Part shown: in pieces, positions 59,329-64,000 of the stretch
Position numbering within the stretch: the first letter of the stretch is position 1
How the letters are laid out: each line of letters begins with the position of its first letter
Assembly (NCBI GenBank): GCA_040902895.1
Contig: JBBDWL010000062.1
Location: 78,274-142,273 of the forward strand
From: JALYRV01 sp040902895
GTDB taxonomy: Bacteria > Acidobacteriota > Vicinamibacteria > Vicinamibacterales > SCN-69-37
Reading direction: 5' to 3'
DNA length: 64,000 nt
Translations under genes and position numbers: made by a program
Notes under the pieces: model-generated
Database searches by the model: none
Told to the model about the DNA's origin: nothing
Seen by the model: only the letters and a program-made list of their open reading frames with translations

Positions 59329-59657
59329 TTCGGAGGCTCCAGGACGGTGCCCGCCGACAGACGGCTGATGCCACGCTGCGCCGCGCGAAGCGACGCCACC
59401 CCTGCGGGACGGGCGCGGAACAATCGGCGCGCTTTGCCGCCTGGCTCGCCGGTCGGATCCGAAAACCACGATTCAACCAGCTCCTTGGCCTCGAGGCGAT
59501 CGAGGGTGATGTAGACCGACCCGCGCGAAAGCCGAACGCCGGTCTCGCGCGCGATCAGCTCGCGAATCGGCACGGCATACGCCTCGCTGCTGAGGCGCAG
59601 GACGGCCAACAGCACGAGTTGCTCGACTTCGCCCAGCCGTGACGGGTCAGTGGCCAT
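59325..59657 (-). CDS. PadR-family regulator, lineage B
   Basis: The 110-residue winged-helix protein has RLGEVEQLVLLAVLRLSSEAYAVPIRELI, recognition segment VRLSRGSVYITLDRLEAKELVESW and wing GEPGGKARRLFRARPAGVASLRAAQRG. It is co-translated with the prefix-2 permease. It sits right behind a GAATGCT/AGCATTC inverted repeat. Confidence 0.9.
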   Translation of the reverse strand: MATDPSRLGEVEQLVLLAVLRLSSEAYAVPIRELIARETGVRLSRGSVYITLDRLEAKELVESWFSDPTGEPGGKARRLFRARPAGVASLRAAQRGISRLSAGTVLEPPK

Positions 59658-59658
59658 G

Positions 59659-59681
59659 GAATGCTTATATTATTAGCATTC
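59659..59681 (-). promoter_or_regulatory. PadR operator-like inverted repeat
   Basis: A perfect 7-bp inverted repeat, GAATGCT-tatattatt-AGCATTC, begins two bases upstream of the PadR ATG. It is AT-rich and well placed for autorepression. TATATTATT in the centre may contain the -10 box. Confidence 0.65.
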
Positions 59682-59722
59682 AGAGCGTGGCGGGGCAAGA
59701 GGGAGGGAAAGGCCTTCGGGAT

Positions 59723-60130
59723 CTAGCGCACGGCCGCCCGCAACCTGTCGACGATGTCCTTTGGGATTGGTGCGCTCGTGAGCTTCTCGCCGGGCTTTTT
59801 GTCGACGTGAACCGCCGTCATCGTCCCCTCGGCGATGACCGTTTCGCCATGCACGATCACGTGGCGGTACGAGATTGAGCTTCGCGAGATCTTTTCGATC
59901 GTCACGACGACTTCGCACTCGTCCTCGAAGCGCAGCGGCGCCGTGAAGTCGAGGCTGGCCGACACGCGGGGCCAGCCGACGTTCTCACCTGATTTCGCGA
60001 TCGAGAGGCCCGCCGCGCGCCAGAGTGCGTGCTCGGCTTCCTCCATGTAGCGGAACAGCACCGCAAAATGCGCGATGCCGGCGAGGTCGGTTTCGGCGAA
60101 CTGAACGCGGCGCTGATAACGAAAGGCCAT
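59723..60130 (-). CDS. Acyl-CoA thioesterase, 4HBT hot-dog fold
   Basis: The 135-residue protein has the 4-hydroxybenzoyl-CoA thioesterase pattern: RVQFAETDLAGIAHFAVLFRYMEEAEHALWRAAG (with the catalytic Asp of TDxxG.HF) and FTAPLRFEDECEVVVTIEKISRSSISYRHVI. It hydrolyses acyl- or aroyl-CoA in the cytosol. The ATG overlaps the stop of the PIN toxin gene (TAATG), so it is translated as part of the toxin-antitoxin transcript. Confidence 0.88.
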   Translation of the reverse strand: MAFRYQRRVQFAETDLAGIAHFAVLFRYMEEAEHALWRAAGLSIAKSGENVGWPRVSASLDFTAPLRFEDECEVVVTIEKISRSSISYRHVIVHGETVIAEGTMTAVHVDKKPGEKLTSAPIPKDIVDRLRAAVR

Positions 60131-60498
60131 TACAGCTCTACGCGCTCGGATTCCGGCAGGTGCGCGAGAATCGCCTCGTCGGCCGTCGCAAGCCGCCAAC
60201 CGCGCATGCGGGCATGCGCGACGAGCAGGCGGTCGAACGGATCCCGCGTCCACCCAACGGACAGCGACGTCTCGAACCATCGCGCGACCGGCGGTTCGTC
60301 CAGCACCCAGCGGTCGTCGTCGAAGAATCGGGAAACCGTACCGCTCGCCAACTCGAAACGGCCCGCTTCATGAAGCATCTGCAGTTCGAGCATGGTTATC
60401 GGCGACACATAAAGCGGCCGGCCGGACTTGAGCAGGGGACGCGCCCTGCGGTGGCCGCGCTCGACCCAGGCGAGCGCGTGCGTATCGAGCAGAATCAC
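60130..60498 (-). CDS. PIN-domain toxin (VapC-like)
   Basis: The 122-residue protein reads ILLDTHALAWVERG (first Asp), SPITMLELQMLHEAGR (Glu), WTRDPFDRLLVAHARMRGWRLATADEAIL (RDP.DR...A block and TAD with the last Asp). This is the pattern of PIN toxins paired with Phd/YefM antitoxins. The start is GTG at 60498 with AGGAAGAA upstream; an ATG at 60555 would add 19 non-conserved residues. It overlaps the antitoxin stop (GTGA) and the thioesterase start. Confidence 0.82.
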   Translation of the reverse strand: MILLDTHALAWVERGHRRARPLLKSGRPLYVSPITMLELQMLHEAGRFELASGTVSRFFDDDRWVLDEPPVARWFETSLSVGWTRDPFDRLLVAHARMRGWRLATADEAILAHLPESERVEL

Positions 60499-60749
60499 TT
60501 CTTCCTGCGACGATCGCGGAACCGCAGCCCGCCAGGCCGCCAGTCCCAGGTCCATTGCCCCGCCTCGACCGCAGGATCCATGTAGGTGATGATCGACTTA
60601 CGCGGCCGGCGTCGCGGGGCGGCCGGTTTCTCAACCTTCAGCGAGTACCTGACGCCTTTGCGCTCGATTACCACCGGCAGCCCCCGGTCAGCCTCATCAA
60701 GCGCTTCGGCGAGGCGCTCACGAACCTGACTGACGGTGTACCGCTTCAT
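60495..60749 (-). CDS. Phd/YefM-type antitoxin
   Basis: The 84-residue protein begins MKRYTVSQVRERLAEALDEADRGLPVVIERKGVRYSL, the standard Phd/YefM N-terminal fold that binds DNA. A basic linker (PAAPRRRPRKS) and Trp-rich tail (AGQWTWDWRPGGLRFRDRRRKK) follow, which presumably grip the toxin. ATG at 60749 is chosen; upstream in-frame codons lie inside the operator. Confidence 0.82.
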   Translation of the reverse strand: MKRYTVSQVRERLAEALDEADRGLPVVIERKGVRYSLKVEKPAAPRRRPRKSIITYMDPAVEAGQWTWDWRPGGLRFRDRRRKK

Positions 60750-60753
60750 GGCG

Positions 60754-60766
60754 TGTACATTGTACA
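60754..60766 (-). promoter_or_regulatory. Antitoxin operator
   Basis: TGTACA-T-TGTACA: two self-complementary hexamers separated by one base, 4 bases upstream of the antitoxin ATG. Short tandem palindromes like this are typical operators of Phd/YefM-type toxin-antitoxin complexes. Confidence 0.6.
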
Positions 60767-60784
60767 ACGTGGCCAAGAGGAATG

Positions 60785-62098
60785 CTATCGCAGCTGTCCT
60801 TCTGGCAGAATCAGCTCGTTGGCCTTCTCAGGCACCTTGTCGGGCTCGATCCCGGCGAACCAGGCCGGAATCGGCTTCTTGCCGGGCGGATACATCGCCT
60901 CCATCGGCGCCCAGACCTTGTCGACGCGATCGGTGAAGAGATCGCCGATCAGGAGGTCGGTGATCGTGCCGCGCAGATCCGGATGCTTCTTCACGAACGC
61001 GCCGAAGTGGAAGCCGTCGTAGTACTCGCAGACGAGCCGGCGCATGCGATCGATGCCGCGGTTGAACATCGGCGCCCAGGCGCCCAGCTGTGCGCCGCTG
61101 ACGTCGCCCTTCTTCAATCCTTCGACGATCGCGTCGGCCGCCAGCTCGCCTGACTTCAGCGCCAGCAGCACGCCAGACGAGTACAGCGGATCGAGGAAGC
61201 CGAACGCGTCGCCGATCAGCACCCAGCCGTTGCCGGATGCTTCCTTCGCTCGATACGAGTAATCACGCGTCACGAAGAAGCCTGTCGCGCGGGTCGCCTT
61301 GTCGATGCGCTTCTTCACCCCGGGCGTGCGCTCCACTTCCTCGTTGAAGGTCTTCTCGTGGTTCTCGCGTCCCTTGAACAGATAGTCAAAGGGCGCCACC
61401 ACGCCCACGCTCACCGTATTGTCGTGCTGCGGGATGTACCAGAACCAGCCTTGCCGATCGGGCGTCTGGATCACCATCGTCGCCCCCTCGTCACGGCCCG
61501 TGTCGCGATAGGCGCCCTCGAAGTACGACCAGATCGCGCCTTTGTTCAGCACCGGATCCCAGAGCCGCAGCTTGAAGCGGTTCTGCAGCAGCGAGGCCTG
61601 GCCGCTCGCATCGACGATGACCTGTGCTGTGACCTCGCGCCGCACGCCATCGGCGCCCTTCACCTTCACGCCCGTCGCACGATCGCCGTCAAAGAGCACC
61701 TCGGTGACATGCGCGCCCTCATGCGCGTCGACGCCATGCTCCCGCGCGTTCTCGAGCATCATCTGGTCGAACTCGCTGCGGATCACCTGCCAGGTCTGCG
61801 AGCACTCGTGCGGCTTGTTGTCCCAGAAGTAGAACGGCGCGCTTTCCTTCCCTTCGGCGTTCACGAACTGCACGCTGAACTTCTTGACGAAGTGGCTCTT
61901 CTGCATCTTCTCGAGCATGCCGATGCGCTCGAGCACCCAGTAGGTCTCGGGGATCAGCGACTCGCCGATGTGAAAGCGGGGAAACGTTTCGCGCTCGAAC
62001 AGGCCGACCGTGAGACCGCTGTCGGCCAGGATGGTGCTGACGGTCGAACCCGCAGGCCCGCCGCCAATGACGACGACATCGTATGAGGAGGAGATCAT
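60785..62098 (-). CDS. FAD-dependent oxidoreductase, flavin-halogenase-like
   Basis: The 437-residue protein opens with an FAD-binding Rossmann motif (YDVVVIGGGPAGSTVSTILADSG), then ERETFPRFHIGESLIPETYWVLERIGM and HFVKKFSVQF. It carries GWFWYIPQ, the GWxWxIP motif of FADH2-dependent halogenases, plus GDAFGFLDPLYSSGVLLALKSGELAADAI, the family's second FAD motif. The FPRFHIGES segment matches the phenolic/pyrrole halogenase branch more than tryptophan halogenases. The lysine needed for hypohalite transfer may be in VKKF. It could halogenate a carrier-bound phenol or pyrrole, or be a related hydroxylase/desaturase. The next gene upstream is a radical SAM protein. Confidence 0.82.
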   Translation of the reverse strand: MISSSYDVVVIGGGPAGSTVSTILADSGLTVGLFERETFPRFHIGESLIPETYWVLERIGMLEKMQKSHFVKKFSVQFVNAEGKESAPFYFWDNKPHECSQTWQVIRSEFDQMMLENAREHGVDAHEGAHVTEVLFDGDRATGVKVKGADGVRREVTAQVIVDASGQASLLQNRFKLRLWDPVLNKGAIWSYFEGAYRDTGRDEGATMVIQTPDRQGWFWYIPQHDNTVSVGVVAPFDYLFKGRENHEKTFNEEVERTPGVKKRIDKATRATGFFVTRDYSYRAKEASGNGWVLIGDAFGFLDPLYSSGVLLALKSGELAADAIVEGLKKGDVSGAQLGAWAPMFNRGIDRMRRLVCEYYDGFHFGAFVKKHPDLRGTITDLLIGDLFTDRVDKVWAPMEAMYPPGKKPIPAWFAGIEPDKVPEKANELILPEGQLR

Positions 62099-62120
62099 GA
62101 CTCGTGTCTCTGATCAGGCC

Positions 62121-62195
62121 TGAGGCCCTGGGCGCTAGGCCTTAGGCCTGGAAATCCGTCCAGCCCAGGGCCAAGGGCCTAGGGCCCAGCGCCTA
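62121..62195. repeat. CCTAGG-rich intergenic palindromic element
   Basis: GGCCCTGGGCGCTAGGCC at 62124 and its imperfect inverse, GGGCCTAGGGCCCAGCGCC, near 62175 form a large hairpin in the gap between the radical SAM gene and the flavoenzyme gene. The same words occur at 2439-2572. Confidence 0.6.
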
Positions 62196-63524
62196 CGTAT
62201 AGCGAATGCCCGCGTGCTCCGGCAGGAAGAAGCGCGGCAGCAGGACGTCGACGCGCATGAGGCCGTCGCGTGTGAGCGCGATGCGGTCGTCGTGTGCGGC
62301 CGCGAGATAGCCGCTCGTCTCGAGCGAATCGAGACCTTCGCGGAATCGCACGAGCGGATCGACGTGATATTTCTCGCGGAAGTACGACGGCGCGATCGCC
62401 CCCTTTTTCAGCTGCAGCACGAACTCGCGAATCATGCGCTCGTCTTCGGACGGGCGATACGCGCGGCCGAGCGGAATCTCGCCGGCTTGAATCACCGCAC
62501 TGTAGTCTTCCCACTTGTCGAGGTTCTGCAGATGCACGCCGTTGATGTGGCCGAATGATGCGACGCCGAGTGCCGCGAGATCCGCGCCCTGCCACAGCCG
62601 ATCGCGGTAGATGAACGTCGTCTTCGACGGGTTCTTCACGGCCGTGTACGCGCTCCCCACCGTGTAGCCGGCCGCCTCGAGCGCGGCGAAGGCTTCCTTC
62701 ACCCACCGGCGCTTCGTGGCCCAGGTGGCAACCGTGTCTTCGAACTGTCCCGTGTGCTTCAGGATATCAGCGCTGATCGTCGTGTTGAACGGCAGCTCCA
62801 TCTGATAGATGGTGACGCTGTCGGGATCGAGCGCCAGTGTCTTCTCGATGCAGTCACGCCAGTTCTCTTCCGTCTCGCCGAGCATGCCGGCGATCAGATC
62901 GATGTTGATCTGCGGGAATCCCAGCTTGCGGGCGTAGTCGTAGGATTTCCAGATCTCGGGCGTGCGGTGCGCGCGGCCGTTGATCTCGAGCAGCCGGTCG
63001 CTGAAGTTCTCGACGCCCAGACTCAGGCGCGTCACGCCCATCCTGCGAATCGCCTTGAGCTTCGCCTCGGTCAGGGTTCCCGGCTCGCACTCGAACGTGA
63101 TCTCTTCCGCAGCGTCCCACGACTGAATCGCCTGCAGCCGATCGACGAGTCCCTGCAGCTGCGACGTGGAGAGGAACGACGGCGTGCCGCCCCCGAAGTA
63201 CACGAAGTTGGTCTTGCGCCCGCGAATCGCGGGTGTTGCCGCGTACAGCTCCCACTCGCGCACCAGCAGGTCGAGATATTCCTGCACCTGCTTCGCGTTC
63301 TTGTCGGTGTACACGCGGAAATAGCAGAAGTGGCAGCGCTTGCGGCAGAACGGAATGTGCAGATACAGGCCGAGCGGCGTGCCGGGCACCGGCGCGCGAT
63401 TCAGCGCGACGCGCGCATCAGTGTCGACCGCATCGCGCGTCCACACCGAAAACGGCGGATAGTTGGCGACAAAGTAGCTGCCGACCTCGGTTTGTTCCTG
63501 TTCGGTGGCGGGACTCTCAAACAT
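62193..63524 (-). CDS. Radical SAM protein, HemW/HemN-like
   Basis: The 443-residue protein holds GLYLHIPFCRKRCHFCYFRV: CxxxCxxC for the [4Fe-4S] cluster, then FVYFGGGTPSFLS (SAM-binding GGGTP), EITFECEPGTLTEAKLKAIRRMGVTRLSLGVENF and FPQINIDLIAGMLGETEENW. This is the HemN/HemW architecture with a C-terminal winged-helix region (VLQLKKGAIAPSYFREKY). Typical HemW has CxYCDF after the cluster; here it is CHFCYF, so it belongs to a side branch and may not act on porphyrins. It is upstream of the halogenase-like gene. Confidence 0.85.
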   Translation of the reverse strand: MFESPATEQEQTEVGSYFVANYPPFSVWTRDAVDTDARVALNRAPVPGTPLGLYLHIPFCRKRCHFCYFRVYTDKNAKQVQEYLDLLVREWELYAATPAIRGRKTNFVYFGGGTPSFLSTSQLQGLVDRLQAIQSWDAAEEITFECEPGTLTEAKLKAIRRMGVTRLSLGVENFSDRLLEINGRAHRTPEIWKSYDYARKLGFPQINIDLIAGMLGETEENWRDCIEKTLALDPDSVTIYQMELPFNTTISADILKHTGQFEDTVATWATKRRWVKEAFAALEAAGYTVGSAYTAVKNPSKTTFIYRDRLWQGADLAALGVASFGHINGVHLQNLDKWEDYSAVIQAGEIPLGRAYRPSEDERMIREFVLQLKKGAIAPSYFREKYHVDPLVRFREGLDSLETSGYLAAAHDDRIALTRDGLMRVDVLLPRFFLPEHAGIRYT

Positions 63525-63567
63525 CTGTATACATAAGACGCCCGGCAGGCCCCTCCAGCTTACCTCC

Positions 63568-64000
63568 CTACTGTTCGTTCTTGTGCAGCACGTCCTGCAC
63601 GTCGGTCTTGACGGCCGGCTTCTTTGCGCCGCCCAGGCCCTGAATCTGCAAACCGCTCGCGAGCTCAGTTGCGGCTGGCTCCTTCAGCACGTGCTGGCGA
63701 TAGAGCGCGGCCATCCGAGCATTTTCCGGATCGAGCTGTTTCGCGGCGGCACGGGCCCGCAGCTTCTCTTCACGCGCGGTCTTCGCGATACCCGCCTCGT
63801 CGAGGTCGAGCTGCTTGCCCTTCGCAACGGCTTCCGGATCCAGCGCGAGCGAATGCTCGGTTGAGGCCAGATTCACCTTCTTGCCGCCGGCGAAGATCTC
63901 GTGGCGGCCGTGCTCCTCGTACCACTTCGTGAGCGTGGCCGTCATGTGCATCTTCTCGATGATGTTCCGCCAGCCGATGCCCGTGTTGTAGGCGCAGAAG
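63568..64000 (-). CDS. Unrecognised protein, 5' part beyond the window
   Basis: The frame is open from the right window edge to a stop at 63568 (at least 143 residues seen). The visible part opens FCAYNTGIGWRNI, then TLTKWYEEHGRHEIFAGGKKVNLAS, a long helical charged segment (KQLDLDEAGIAKTAREEKLRARAAAKQ) and a lysine-rich end (GLGGAKKPAVKTDVQDVLHKNEQ). AYNTG.G recalls the lytic transglycosylase 'AAYNTGAG' loop, but nothing else supports that. It may be in the operon with the radical SAM gene, whose start is 43 bases after its stop. Confidence 0.6.
   Translation of the reverse strand, partial: FCAYNTGIGWRNIIEKMHMTATLTKWYEEHGRHEIFAGGKKVNLASTEHSLALDPEAVAKGKQLDLDEAGIAKTAREEKLRARAAAKQLDPENARMAALYRQHVLKEPAATELASGLQIQGLGGAKKPAVKTDVQDVLHKNEQ

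Noticed and set aside
1..64000. tRNA, rRNA, CRISPR array or complete insertion sequence
   Set aside because: I looked through the intergenic gaps and saw no cloverleaf, rRNA segment, regularly spaced repeats or transposase. A covariance-model scan would settle small RNAs.

Overview
This is a 64 kb piece of a GC-rich bacterial chromosome, most likely an acidobacterium (soil or Vicinamibacterales-like). The grounds are the seven FtsX/MacB-type 'ADOP' permeases, five of them paired with PadR regulators, an Oar-like TonB receptor with the NDFGGSFGGP plug motif, and a PSD1/DUF1501 gene pair. No rRNA, tRNA, CRISPR array or complete insertion sequence was seen. Genes are dense, often overlap by 1-4 bases, and sit on both strands.

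Layout. 1-5.5 kb: the 3' part of an Oar-like TonB receptor, a secreted GH127 beta-L-arabinofuranosidase and a small secreted protein. 5.5-8.5 kb: a phenylalanine operon whose leader carries a Phe-rich peptide and a terminator (a probable attenuator), then a chorismate-mutase-like mini-ORF, prephenate dehydratase and a BtuB-like receptor. 8.5-10.5 kb: a nucleotidyltransferase cassette, a GNAT acetyltransferase and an SDR that seems to have lost a segment. 10.5-19.8 kb: a pentose locus, with aldose epimerase, GH127 and GH31 on the minus strand and an RbsA/RbsC/RbsB-type importer diverging from them across a LacI-type operator. 19.8-35.1 kb: ADOP permeases and PadR regulators, a CADD-family protein and a permease relic. 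35.1-43.1 kb: an ECF sigma factor behind a long hairpin, its membrane coiled-coil partner, an HNH endonuclease beside a VOC relic, a DinB-like protein, and a LytS/LytTR two-component system followed by an ABC exporter. 43.1-52.5 kb: a VapBC pair, an amino acid permease, a xylulokinase-like kinase, a Gfo/Idh/MocA oxidoreductase, a GlcG-like protein and the DUF1501/PSD1 pair behind two LacI-type operators. 52.5-59.7 kb: two more PadR-ADOP pairs around a nuclease/phosphatase-fold protein. 59.7-64 kb: a Phd/PIN toxin-antitoxin fused by overlaps to a thioesterase gene, a halogenase-like flavoenzyme, a HemW-like radical SAM protein and an unrecognised gene cut by the window edge.

The arabinofuranosidases, GH31 enzyme, epimerase and sugar importer make a coherent system for releasing and importing plant pentoses. 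The LacI-type palindromes suggest the PSD1/DUF1501 pair answers to a related sugar signal. The most notable points are the phenylalanine attenuator, the CADD protein with every self-sacrifice residue in place, the two PadR lineages each tied to its own permease prefix type with its own operator, and the hairpin in front of the sigma factor.
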